A stretch of 64,000 nt of DNA from positions 163,221,270 through 163,285,269 of the forward strand of contig NC_089220.1 of the NCBI RefSeq assembly GCF_963924675.1, given 5' to 3'. The DNA is from Phocoena phocoena. Taxonomy: Eukaryota; Chordata; Mammalia; Artiodactyla; Phocoenidae. Under the pieces are notes generated by a model, which was not told the DNA's origin, did no database searches, and saw only the letters and a program-made list of their open reading frames with translations. A program made the translations under genes and the position numbers. Below, in pieces: positions 47,978-58,350 of the stretch (positions are counted from its first letter, which is position 1; each line of letters opens with the position of its first letter).

Positions 47978-48145
47978 TGACTTTGAACCAGTTAAATAAC
48001 ATTGTAAGTCTCAATGTCCTCATTTGTGAAAAGGAAACAATAGTGCCCGTATCAGAGCACTGATTTGTGTGTTATACGTACTAATCTGAAAAAAAAAGAC
48101 CCTTAGCAGAATGCCTAACAAAATAAGTCCTCAAAAATATTAGCA
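47978..48145 (+). mobile_element. MIR SINE
   Basis: Sense MIR pattern: 'GACTTTGAACCAGTTAAATAAC', 'AAGTCTCAATGTCCTCATTTGTGAAAAGGAAA', 'CTTAGCAGAATGCCTAACAAA', 'AAGTCCTCAAAAATATTAGC'. Ancient, diverged. Confidence 0.8.
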
Positions 48146-48676
48146 CTACCTGAGAAAAGCATTAGTGACCAAACAAAATAGCCTGGAGGAGGGAAGAATT
48201 AGAAAAGAGGTCCTGCTTTATAAAGATGAACATCAAATATTTAAAATCTGGATCAAAATAAGCTAAGAAGGGACATAATACAATTCTTAAAAGCACACCC
48301 CAAAGTATAGACTGAAAATATGTTGGCAAAATGTGTCAAAATGACAAATTTATGCACTAGAAATATATAAGAGGCTATTAAAGAAAAACTGGGATGCTCT
48401 GAGGCGTTTTCATATTTATTTTGAGAGACTGTTAATGGAAAAAAAAAAAATGACCCCCTCTCGAACTCTCTTCTAGCATTACTGTTGGGAGTTGAGAGCT
48501 CACTGAATGCACAAGAACATTATTTTGTCCACTGATGAGAATATACATGAGGCAGAGTCTCAACGGAGAAAAGTTACCATTTCAAGACACTGCTGAGCCC
48601 AGTCATCTAATCATTAGGTCAACAGCTATTTACTGACTGAGGTCTGTGCTTGGACACAGTGAAACGCAGAGGACTG
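48146..48676. other. Unique DNA, no gene seen
   Basis: A-rich. No recognised element. Confidence 0.5.
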
Positions 48677-48795
48677 AAAAACAAACAGACAAAAACCAGA
48701 AAGCCGTGAACATAAGCAATCGTGGCCCAGTTATTTCCACATGTTGCCTCTTATCAATAACGATTCAATGAACATGGGTGTGCAGATATCACTTC
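48677..48795. repeat. Left copy of 119-bp duplication flanking L1
   Basis: Aligns without gaps to 49101-49219 with 15 mismatches over 119 bp by my count. The copy spans unique flank (48677-48713), the target duplication of the inverted L1 (48714-48729) and the first 66 bp of that L1's inverted part. The younger L1 3' fragment sits exactly between the two copies. Confidence 0.88.
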
Positions 48796-49100
48796 TGTAA
48801 CTTATGGTCACCAAAGGGGAAAAGTCGGGGGAGGGAGGGATAAATTAGGAGGTTGGGATTAACATAGACATGCTACTATGTATAAAATAGGTAATCAACA
48901 AGGACCTACTGTAGAGCACAGGGAACACTACTCAATACTCTGTAATAACCTATATGGGAAAAGAATCTGAAAAAGGATAGATACGTGTATATGTATAATT
49001 AAATAACTTTGCTGTACACCTGAAACCAACACAACATTGTAAATCAACTATACTCCAATATAAAATAAAAATTTTAAAACAAGAAAGACGTTAAGAAAGA
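48796..49100 (+). mobile_element. 5'-truncated L1 3' UTR fragment
   Basis: About 305 bp of L1 3' UTR: a 'GGGGGAGGGAGGGATAAATTAGG' G-rich start, 'ATCAACAAGGACCTACTGTA', 'GCTGTACACCTGAAACC', 'ATCAACTATACTCCAATATAAAA' and an A-rich tail. Flanked by the 119-bp duplication instead of a normal 7-20 bp one. Confidence 0.92.
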
Positions 49101-49219
49101 AAAAACAAACAAACAAAAACCAAAAAACAGTGAACATAAGCAAATGTGGCCCAGTTGTTTACATATGTTGGCTTTTATCAATAGCGATTCAATGAACATG
49201 GGAGTGTAGATAGCACTTC
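49101..49219. repeat. Right copy of 119-bp duplication
   Basis: Partner of 48677-48795; same length, about 87% identity by hand count. The first 20 or so bases are A-rich and could partly be L1 tail, so a conservative length is about 95 bp. Confidence 0.85.
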
Positions 49220-49299
49220 AAGATCCTGATTTCAATTCTTTTGGATATATACCCAGGAGTGGGATTACTGGATCATACGGTAGTGCTATTTTTAATTTT

Positions 49300-49451
49300 A
49301 TTAATTGTGGCTTGCAGGTTTCTCTCTAGTTGCAGCATGCAGGCTTAGTTGCACTGTGGCACGTGGGATCTTAGTTCCCCGACCGGGGATCAAACCCATG
49401 TCCCCTGCATTGGAAGGTGGATTCTTAACCACAGGACCACCAGGGAAGTCC
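49300..49451 (-). mobile_element. CHR-1-like SINE
   Basis: Minus-strand tRNA-derived SINE ending 'ACCACCAGGGAAGTCC' at 49451, with B-box complement 'GGGGATCAAACCC'. A perfect 14-bp duplication CTATTTTTAATTTT lies at 49286-49299 and 49452-49465, within the inverted L1. Confidence 0.92.
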
Positions 49452-49903
49452 CTATTTTTAATTTTTTGAGGAACCTCCGTACTGTTCCCCATTGGGCAGC
49501 ACCAGTTTACATTCCCAACAACAGTGTGAAAGAGTTCCAGTTTCTCCACATCCTGGCCAACACGAATTTTCTTTTCTTTTTTGATAACAGCCATCCTAAC
49601 AGGTGTGAAGTGATATCTCATTGTGGTTTGATTTGCATTTCCCTGATGATCAGTGATGGAGAGTATCTTTGTGTACACCTGTTGGCCATTTGCCTGTCTT
49701 CACTGAAAAAATGTCTATTCAACATAGAGAAACAGAGAATAGAATGGTGGTTGCCAAGCAACTGGGGGAGGGGGAAATGGGCAGTTGCTGTTCAATAGGA
49801 ATAAAATTCCAGTTACGCAGGATGAGTGAGTTCCAGAGATCTCCCTCACAACCTTGTGCCTGTAGTTAATGATACTGTATCGTGCACTTAAAAGTTTGTT
49901 AAG

Positions 49904-50119
49904 CGGGGCTTCCCTGGTGGCGCAGTGGTTGAGAGTCCGCCTGCCGATGCAGGGAACACGGGTTCGTGCCCCAGTCCGGGAAGATCCCACATGCCACAGA
50001 GCGGCTGGGCCCGTGAGCCATGGCCGCTGAGCCTGCGCGTCCGGAGCCTGTGCTCCGCAACGGGAGAGGCCACAACAGTGAGAGGCCTGCGTACCACAAA
50101 AAAAAAAAAAAAAAAAAAA
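49904..50119 (+). mobile_element. CHR-2 SINE
   Basis: Complete CHR-2 with an A-tail of about 22 and a perfect 14-bp duplication AAAAGTTTGTTAAG at 49890-49903 and 50120-50133. It lies in the 3' UTR part of the twin-primed L1. The long pure tail is typical of a young copy. Confidence 0.95.
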
Positions 50120-50225
50120 AAAGTTTGTTAAGGGGATAAATCTCAAGTTAAGTGAAAAAATAAATAAAAATAAATAAAATTGATTGTGGTGACAGTTAAA
50201 TTTTAAAAAAAGCAAACATGGCCCA

Positions 50226-52370
50226 CACTTTCATGGTACCCACACTCCACTGTCTGGGGAGAGGCTGGACATTAACCAAATAGCTATCCCAATGGTTGTT
50301 TATTATAAACTGGGCAAAGAGCAAAGTAAAGAAATGTGGCCCTAAGAGATCAAAGAAAATAGGAATTACTGAGAGTGGGGTGTGTGTAGTATCTGGAGAA
50401 GAAAGATTTGTGCTGAAATCTGAAAAATGAATAGTAATTAACTAGGTATGGCAGTTGAGTAGAGGATTAGAAGTGGTGTTTCTGGTCTTAGGGAACAGAC
50501 CAGAGTCCTGTGGTGGGAAAGAGTAGGTTAAGCTGAAAGACACATGGGATTTAAACAAGCTGGAGAGCAGGAAGCCGGGGCCGGCGGTGGGGCAGAAAAA
50601 ACGCATAATCAGTGACAGCCACTATTGCCTTAAATCCACATGAAGTGAACAGCATTTCCAGCTGAAAACTCAATTATGACTCTTTGTCTCAGCATCTGAT
50701 AAAATTATGGAAACCTCCTTTTGTGGGGCAAGCCAGTACTTAGATTCCTTTGATAATCATGGAACAGAAATATTGGTAAAATAAGAGGCAGAAAATTGTC
50801 AGAGTTTCACTGCATTCTCCCTTTATTCCTCACCAATGTCAGTGCTGAGGAATGCCCCAGGAACATGCTCGCCGCTCCTGCACTCTGTCTAAAGATGGGA
50901 TTCGTCAGTTTTCCAAAGGGTCTCAGGGCCCCAGAGCAGATGCAGTTCACTCAGAGGGCAACCTCTGCAAGCAGGTTCAGGGCGGAGCGAATGTCCTCAT
51001 TTTCACTTTGGGCAGAAATCAAGGGTAAGTGATGTTGACATGCAACCAGTCTTCTTTTATTTTACTTGAGACACTTAGGCCAGCCGCCTCCTATTCTTTT
51101 GTAAAAACATAAAAGTAAGCAGCATAATTTCTAGAAGAGGGACATTTAAAAGGGATCTTTTAGACCTTATGTTTCTCCTTATGCATTATGAATGGCAGAG
51201 TCCAGCAAGTGTCTTAAGGACGATACAGACGAGACTCACACCATTAATCTTAACCACGTCCAACGAGAAATCATTATATGGTGCACTGGGATGGCTCGAG
51301 GTCCTCTAAGGGGACTTTCCTGAGGGAACCTGTCAAACAGGCTGTTAGAACAATCCAGGTGAGAAGTGATAAGGAAAGGCAATAATAAGAGGGATGAAGG
51401 AGATTCACTGGGGTGACTTAGGGATTAGTTGGAGAAATAAAATGAGATTATTCGGGGATATTCTGAATTTGAGTACCTCAAGAACATACCGTCCGGTTGT
51501 CCAAAAGCAACTGGATTTTAAAGCCTGAGACTCAGAAAATTCTGGCCTGCAGATTTCAGATCTCTCAGATTAAAAATAATGGATTTTAGCATCAGAGGTG
51601 ACAGAGGCATCCACAAAAAGTGTGCAGAGTGAGAAGGAGAGATGGGGCGCCAGACATGGTAAGACAGAGGAAAGTGAGCTCTCTCGGGGACCACGGAGTT
51701 GGGTGAAGATGGAAATAACCAATGATGTTAAAGGCTCTGAAGAATTTCAGTGAGATGAGACCCGAATGGTCCTCCATTGTGTTTGACAATTAGTAAGTCT
51801 TGGTGGCCTTCGCAAGAGTGATTTCAGGGACTTCCCTGGTGGTCCAGTGGTAAAGAATCCGCCTTAGAATGCAGGGGATGTGGGTTCCATCCCTGGTTAG
51901 GGAACTAAGATCCCACATGTCTCAGGGCAACTAAGCCCGTGCGCCACAGCTACTGAGCCCACGCACCCTGGAGCCTGTGCACCAAAACTAGAGAGAGAAA
52001 ATGCGCACACCACCGCTAGAGAGAAGACCACGCACCACAACGAAAGATCCCGAATGTCACAACTAAGACTCAACACGGCCAAAAAAAAAAAATTAAATAA
52101 ATTAAAATAAATAAATAAAAGGAGTGATTTCAGTAGAGGCAGGGAGCAGAAATCAGATTTCAAAGGGCTGAGGGATGAATGGCAGGTAAGAAGGTGGAGT
52201 GGGGGGGTGCAGCCTAAGGTTCTGAGACGCTTTGATGAAAAGAGAGAATAGGTATCAGAGGATGGGGGGCTGGGGAGAAGTGGTTACAGATCAAGGAGTT
52301 TGCGGGGGTTGTTACTTTCAGGTGTTTCAAGCAAAAGGTTAAAATGGAGAAAGTGAACAGGAGTCAGGAT
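50226..52370 (-). mobile_element. L2 LINE copy with unrecognised middle
   Basis: The 3' end lies on the left: 50226-50560 has 'AAGTAAAGAAATGTGGCCCTAAGAGATC...GGAATTACTGAGAGTGGGG' in L2-antisense order. RT-region blocks appear at 51335-51815 ('GAACAATCCAGGTGAGAAGTGAT', 'GGTGGCCTTCGCAAGAGTGATTTCAG') and resume after the SINE ('GAGGCAGGGAGCAGAAATCAGATTTCAAAGGG'). The interior 50570-51330 is not recognised. Ancient and broken. Confidence 0.55.
51828..52121 (+). mobile_element. Long CHR-type SINE
   Basis: Begins 'GGACTTCCCTGGTGGTCCAGTGG', followed by an extended GC-rich body ('CACGCACCCTGGAGCCTGTG') and the 'GACTCAACACGGCC' 3' end with an A/T-rich tail. A perfect 12-bp duplication GAGTGATTTCAG lies at 51816-51827 and 52122-52133, within an L2. 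Confidence 0.93.
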
Positions 52371-53556
52371 TCAAGTTCAATTCAGTTACTCTATAAACTG
52401 GGTAAATCCATTCAATTCCTTAAGAACGGATTCACTTTTTAAATTTCTGTAATTAAATATATGCCTTTATAGTCTTCTCTTAGAAAGGGTCGGTGTTCAT
52501 TTCAGGGGAAACTGGGCTAGCCATTTGGTACCTTGACAAGGAAAACCCTTTTTCGATGCTGTAAAAATAAATGTTTCCATCCAGGCCCAGCAAGGAGAGT
52601 GAACTCAGCTCAGGGTTAACTCTGTGAGGCCGAGCTAAGTAAAGCTTTTGCCTAAGGCTCCAAAAGACCCATTTCTGGAGGATAATAATGTCCAAATAAC
52701 TGTTTCTCGGGGGGGGGGGGGAACCCCGCAATTTCTACTCTTGGGAGTAGGCAGTTTTGTCTATTCGTTCTTTTTTCTAATTATGGGTTTCATTACATTT
52801 CATCAATTCGTAGGCTTATCTCTGGTTGAAATAGGTCTGTTTGTCAAGGCTCCAATTTACTGCGTCTGGGATTTATCCTGGGTTTGCTGACCTCTGGCAA
52901 AGCTCTGCCAGGACTGGGTGCCCTCCTTTTCACTAAGACTGTCTTGACAGATTGCCTTAACTAAGGGATCTCATAGGCATGGAGGACGTCCTTGCTCTGG
53001 GAGGTTTCTATTTACTTTTGGTCTTAGCGGCATTTGTCTAAGGCTGGGCCGTATTCTCTCAGAATCCCTGCCCCTTCGTCTCTTTATGCTCTCAGGGCTA
53101 CACCTTGGTTACGAGCCGACCCTTTGTCCCAGCTGCTGTTTACTTGGAGAGCTTAAGGATTTATCAAATGACCTAGATAAAGGCACTCAAAGCGTGTTGT
53201 CTGTGTGTTGTCCAAAGAAAAGTATGACTTGTTTCAGACCTAACATGACTACAGATCACAGTTATGAATGTATCATCTTGGAAGTGTTTGAAGATGACTT
53301 TAAAAAGAAAGAAATTTAGAGGTCAGTAAAGAACAGACTATTGTTGACAGAGAAGCTAGGTAATTGGTATGTTATGGAAGGTTCAAATCACCAAAAATGA
53401 GCTTTGACTTCAAAAAGACAAAATAAAAATGAGTATGCTCTCAGCCATGTGTTCTGCATTTAACCCTGCACCACTGCTAATGGAGATAAAGGACAACCGT
53501 GGTCACATCATTTTCAAATAATTAGCAACTTTTGGTTAACAGGCCGTAGACATTAT
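52371..53556. other. Unclassified DNA with G13 run, no firm gene
   Basis: Contains the 13-G homopolymer at 52709-52721 and two open frames, 52648-52890 and 53086-53319 (77 codons, Cys-containing 'LCPSCCLLGELKDL'). Neither frame matches a family I know. The region is moderately GC-rich compared with its surroundings and could be an unrecognised ERV or pseudogene relic; nothing decisive is seen. Confidence 0.4.
52709..52721 (+). repeat. Homopolymer G13
   Basis: Thirteen consecutive G residues, preceded by TTTCTC and followed by AACCCC. Long G-runs are rare in mammalian DNA and mutate quickly. It may also be a sequencing length artefact. Confidence 0.85.
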
Positions 53557-53567
53557 ATTTATTTGTT

Positions 53568-53897
53568 TTTCTTTTTTTATAATTTTTTAAAATTTATTTT
53601 ATTTATTTATTTTTGACTGCATTGGGTCTTCGTTGCTGCACTCGGGCTTTCTCTAGTTGTGGCGAGAGGGGGCTTCTCCTCGTCGTGGTGCGCGGGCTTC
53701 TCATTGCGGTGGCTTCTCTTGTTGCGGAGCACGGGCTCTAGGCGCGCAGGCGTCAGTAGTTGTGGCTCGCGGGCTCCTGAGCGCAGGCTCAGTAGTTGCT
53801 CCGCGGCATGTGGGATCCTCCCGGACCAGGGCTCAAACCCGTATCCCCTGCAATGGTAGGCGGATTCTTAACCACTGAACCACGAGGGAAGCCCCAC
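53568..53897 (-). mobile_element. Long CHR-type SINE
   Basis: Minus-strand element with head complement 'CACGAGGGAAGCCCC' at the right end, repeated 'GCGCAGG.../AGTAGTTGTGGC' modules in the body and an AT-rich tail on the left. 11-bp duplication ATTTATTTGTT at 53557-53567 and 53898-53908. Same class as 24295-24619. Confidence 0.9.
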
Positions 53898-54090
53898 ATT
53901 TATTTGTTATTCAACAAGTATTTATTGAATTACTTACCAGGCATTGTTCTAGGTTCTACAGCTAACATAGTAAAGAAAAGAGACAAAGTTCCAGGCTCAT
54001 GAAGCTTACATTCTAGTAGGGAAAGACTGGCAGCAAAATAAGCAAGGGAATGTGTACTGTGTCAAGCGGTGATGCAAATAAGTCGCGGGA

Positions 54091-54291
54091 GGGCTTCCCT
54101 GGTGGCGCAGTGGTTGAGAGTCCGCCTGCCGATGCAGGGGACATGGCTTCGTGCCCCAGTCCGGGAAGATCCCACATGCCGCGGAGCGGCTGGGCCCGTG
54201 AGCCATGGCCGCTGGGCCTGCGCGTCCGGAGCCTGTGCTCCGCAATGGGAGAGGCCACAACAGTGAGAGGCCCGCACACCGAAAAAAAAAA
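54091..54291 (+). mobile_element. CHR-2 SINE
   Basis: Complete CHR-2 with a short A-tail (about 10). Duplication AGTCGCGGGA / AGTCGAGGGA (one mismatch) at 54081-54090 and 54292-54301. Inserted in the L2 3' region in opposite orientation. Confidence 0.94.
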
Positions 54292-55474
54292 AGTCGAGGG
54301 AGGGAGGTTGGTAGAAAGGGAAGTTTGGTAGGGGAACGCCTCAATGAGAGAAACTTCTGGCAGAGGTGTGAGAGAGGTAAGGGAGCAGCCATGCTCGTAT
54401 CTGGGGTGAGGACATTCTGGCGGAAGGACCAGCACAGGCAGTGAGTGCCTGGTGTGTTTGAGGGACAGAATGAGCCATAGGAGGTAGGAAATGGGTTGAC
54501 AAGTAAGGGATTGTCAGGTCATGCAGGGCCTTCCAGCACATGGCAAGGATTTGGGTTTTTATTCTGAGTGAGATAGGAAGGCATTGGAGGGTCTCAGCAG
54601 ACGGTGTCATAGTCTGAATTAGGTAGATTTGGAGCCCATTCTGTTTACTCTGTTGAAAATGTAACCATAGGGGCACATGGGTGGAAGCCGAAAGAACAAT
54701 TCAGGAGCTATTGAAATAATCCAGAGACGGCAGAAGACTGTACCAGGGCAGTGACAGCAGAGGTGACGGGACACAGTCGGATCTCTTTTAATGGTAGAGA
54801 AAACGTGTTAGTTAATTGGATGTAAGATGTGAGAAAAAAAGAGACGAGTCCAGGATAAATCTAAATTTGTGACCAGAGCAACTAAAAGGATGGTAAGAAG
54901 ATATTAGGAGCAATAGTTTCGGGGGTAAAGGGAGTATCAAGAGTTTGATTTTGAATATGTTCATTTGAAGATCTTTATTAGACTTCTATATAGAGGCAGT
55001 TCCATATACAAGTCTGGAGTCCAGGGTAGACATCCAGGCTGGAGCTAATGAATCTGAGATCTTACAAGATGAAACTGGGGTGAGACAGATGAGATGAGAT
55101 AGGAGGTGAGACAAAGAGACAAGGTCCATGGACTACATCCCGGGACTCTTAGACTGAGAAGGGCAAGGAGAAGCAACCAGTAAAGGAGCAGCCAGTGTGG
55201 GAGCAGGAAAATCAGGAGTGTGTGGAGTCCATGCCAGGAAAGGAAAACTCTCAGGATGGTGGTGGTGGGTCTTTGGGTTAGTCTGTGTTATTAGCAGAGT
55301 AAGAAAAGTTCTAAGGACGAAGAACAGACCTTCAGGGTTAGCCCTATGGAGGTCATTGGAGACCTTGTCAAGAGCAGTTTTGCTGCAGTGATGAGGGTCA
55401 AAAGTGATCGAAGTAGTGACATTGGGAGGGGAAAATACAGAAATAATGAGTATGGACAGCATATGAGTTGTTCT

Positions 55475-55860
55475 CCAGTGAAACAGAACCAATAAGATGT
55501 ATATATACAGAGAGAGGGAGAGATTTATTTTAAGAAATTGGTTCACGTGATATGGAGACTGGCAAGCCAGGAGGCTGGAGACCCAGCGGAGAGCTGCTGT
55601 TGTAGTGCAAGGCTGAAGGTGGTCTGCTGGAAGAATCCCCTCTTCCTCCTGTCTTTTTCTATTAAGATCTTCGGCTGATAAATGAGAAATGAGGCCCACC
55701 CACATTACGGCAGGTCTCAAAGTCTACTGATGTAAATGTTAATCTCATCTTTTAAAAAATACCTTGCAGAAACATCTAGAATGATGTTTGATCAAGTATC
55801 TAGGTACCATGGCCCAGCCAAGTTAATTCATAAAATGAACATTGAGACAACTCCAGGAGT
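55475..55860. repeat. Unclassified MER-type repeat inside L2
   Basis: Starts near 'TTCTCCAGTGAAACAGAACCAATAAGATGTATATATACAG' and ends near 'GGCCCAGCCAAGTTAATTCATAAAATGAAC', with 'GAGGCCCACCCACATTA' and 'TCTACTGATGTAAATGTTAATCTCATC' between. I recognise this as a common mammalian interspersed repeat but cannot name it reliably. The L2 alignment breaks here and resumes beyond it. Confidence 0.6.
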
Positions 55861-57430
55861 ACTGTTGTGAAGAGAAGGAGAAACATAGGCAGTAGGTGGA
55901 GGGGGATATAGAGTCTAGAGGGTTTTTTTTTTTAGGATAAGAGGAAAAATAGCATGATTTTGAGACTGATGGAAATGAAAGTGTGGAGAGGGGAAAATGG
56001 ACAATGCAGGAGAGAGAGGGGAGAACTGCAGGAACACTGTCCTTGTGTGCGTGAGAGGAAAGGTTCCCGTGCACGAATGCAAGGGTTGGTCTTTGATGGG
56101 AACCAGGAAAGTCACCCCTGTTCCAGGAAAAGTTCTGAGGATAAGACCCAGGTGCGGGGAGGAGAGTCAATGAGGAGATAGGAGCTTATCCAAGTTGTCT
56201 TCTGAATTCTTCCATTTTCTTGGTGAAGTAAGAAGCAAGGCCACCAGTGAAAGGTGAGAACAGAGGAGGTATCAGAGGCCTGAAGATCCAAGGAAAGGGA
56301 TAAAACACTGGGCAAGAAGAATATGAGCTTGAACCGCTAAGGAAACTGAATAGGATTTTCAGATCACATACAGGACTCATTTAAAGTTCTCATGAACTGA
56401 AGGCGTGATCGGTCTACACAGTTGTGTTTTTCTGCAACCATGCTCAGCAGAACCGCTGCAGGCGCTGGGCAGGCTAAGAGTTTGGATCCATCAGACCACG
56501 GGCATTTGCCAGGCAAATGCAACGCAAGGAGAAAGGGGCAAGGGAGTGGAGAGTTCATGTGAGGGAGTGATTATGACGATAAACCATGAAGTCGAAGCTG
56601 CGTAAGAAAGGAAGTACGAATGTGAGCGTGATGAAGGACAGAAAAAAGCTGGTAGGATCAATGGATGTCTTCTTGGGGGTCAAGGAATTGCTGCAATTGG
56701 GATCCTAGAGGGAGTGAGCTGGAAAATAGGCGGAGGGGGTTGGGAGAATAAAATACTGAAATTGTGGAGATTACAGAGGGCTGTCAGCCCTTGATAATGG
56801 CAACTGCTATGGTATGTGTGGCTGAGGACAGTACCATCAGAGTAGAGGAGACAAAAAAATTCAAAGGCCAAGGTATTTCAGAGTTGCTCTCTATGGATAT
56901 TGAAATCACCATCATAAATACAACAAGAACACCATTGGAGAGAGTGACAGTGAGGCAGGAGCTGAAATCGAGGAATGAGGGAGGTGGCTTGGGGGTCTGT
57001 GAGGACTGGTATGGAGGGATAGTGGGCTGAACAGTGTGACAACGGGGAGGCCACGTTGGGTGAGGTGCCCCCACCCACCTCCCCGTCACCGCAGGCAGGA
57101 GCGGAGATGGGCCTAAGAGCTCTGCTGAGGGGTTTTAGGAGGAGAGATAGAGTATAATCAGCAAGTGACAAAGAAGCAAGGAGTAAAGTTGTCCCATTTC
57201 CAGACACCCTGGGGTGAGGGTCGTGGGAAAGGAAATGGCCATGACCTGAGGGGGGCTGCAGGGGAGGACATGGTGGTCCCGGGGCTGGGCCCAGTTTCAA
57301 GTAGAGTGAATAGGTACTGGTGGATGTCAGCAAAAAGGCTGAGGATGGAGGGGAGGCCGCACATCACCCACTGGGAGATGCAGGCGATGTCAGGAAGGGG
57401 AGGGGCGGGCAGGTGAAGTGAAGAGGAAGA

Positions 57431-57982
57431 AAGATGGGTGATGATTAGAGTCTGGGGGTGAGAATTCCTTGCTTCCTGTGGGGACTGATAGGAGTAAAGA
57501 TAAACAGCGCAAAGAGAAGAGCCTTGATGTTCTCAAGGCAGACAGTTCATATGGCTCATTTACATTGTTAGGAAAGAGTGGCTACTACCATTAGTTGGCA
57601 TGATTTACATTGTGGGGTGGGGAAGAAGAATCTCAGGCACTGTTTCCACTCCCTTCTCTGGAGATACGATGGCAGGAGGGTGTCTCATCTAACCTGAGCA
57701 TCGTGAATTCCTGGTCCCTCCTGGCTCACACTCGACTCCAGGAGCATCTAGAGCTCTCGGGGCCACGTTTGCCTTACAGATTAGGTTTTTTTTCTCAGCC
57801 CAGGGGCTGGATCTCTTAACCCAATTTGACTTGGACTCAGTGCCAAAGACTTCCATGAACAGTCCAGCTAACAGTCAAGGTCCTTAACTTTGTCAGAACA
57901 AATCTGTCTCTCTCAGCAGAGCTTTTTTCCAAGGCTCCGCTCCTGCTGTGTCTTCATTCGTGCTGAGTTAAAATGCCAGAGT
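57431..57982. other. Unique DNA, no gene seen
   Basis: GC-balanced sequence, open frame 57610-57819 without recognised motif. No exon evidence. Confidence 0.4.
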
Positions 57983-58188
57983 GGGCTTCCCTGGTGGCGC
58001 AGTGGTTGAGAGTCCGCCTGCCGATGCAGGGGACACAGGTTCGTGCCCCGGTCCGGGAAGATCCCACATGCTGCGGAGCGGCTGGGCCCGTGAGCCATGG
58101 CCGCTGAGTCTGCGTGTCCGGAGCCTGTGCTCCACAACGGGAGAGGACACATCAGTGAGAGGCCCGCGTACCGCAAAAAAAAAAAAAA
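57983..58188 (+). mobile_element. CHR-2 SINE
   Basis: Complete CHR-2 with intact head and an A-tail of about 14. Near-perfect 10-bp duplication ATGCCAGAGT / ATTCCAGAGT at 57973-57982 and 58189-58198. Confidence 0.94.
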
Positions 58189-58229
58189 ATTCCAGAGTCA
58201 GGACAGCCTGGAGCCATTGCGCTGGCCTG

Positions 58230-58350
58230 AGTGGGAGGAAACTTGGGTTCCAATCCTGCCTTTGCCTCTAGGGGGAGCCCCACACCTCTCTCAGCTTGAT
58301 TCCTCGGCTGTTGAAGGAAAGTGTGGAGCTGTGAGAATAGATTCAGCTCA
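58230..58350 (+). mobile_element. Possible MIR fragment
   Basis: 'AACTTGGGTTCCAATCCTGCCTTTGCC' followed by 'ACACCTCTCTCAGCTTGATTCC' is compatible with a decayed sense MIR. Weak: the central core is not convincing. Confidence 0.35.

Larger units (their letters stand above)
49154..50209. mobile_element. Twin-primed (5'-inverted) old L1
   Basis: The left part 49154-49725 is L1 ORF2 3' region in minus orientation ('TTGGATATATACCCAGGAGTGGGATTACTGG', 'CATTCCCAACAACAGTGT', 'TAACAGGTGTGAAGTGATATCTCA'). The right part 49726-50209 is L1 3' UTR in plus orientation ('AATGGTGGTTGCCAAG', 'CAATAGGAATAAAATTCCAG', A-rich end). A target duplication, AAGCAAATGTGGCCCA (49138-49153) versus AAGCAAACATGGCCCA (50210-50225), shows that both parts came from one insertion. 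Two SINEs have since inserted. Confidence 0.85.
53909..57430 (-). mobile_element. Near full-length L2 LINE (endonuclease to 3' end)
   Basis: The 3' end is on the left ('CAACAAGTATTTATTGAATTACTTACCAGGCATTG'). RT blocks occur at 54480-55450, with minus-strand translation around 55345-55400 giving 'KTALDKVSNDLHRANPEG', the region before RT motif A. Upstream, GDFNIH, the endonuclease motif, is encoded at 56893-56910. The right boundary is uncertain. It is interrupted by CHR-2 (54091-54291) and another repeat (about 55475-55860). Frames are broken, for example the 195-codon piece 55133-55720. It is rare for L2 to retain this much 5' sequence. Confidence 0.7.

Noticed and set aside
55133..55720. 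195-codon minus-strand open frame
   Set aside because: Part is an L2 RT-region remnant and part is an inserted unclassified repeat; no start context or complete domain.
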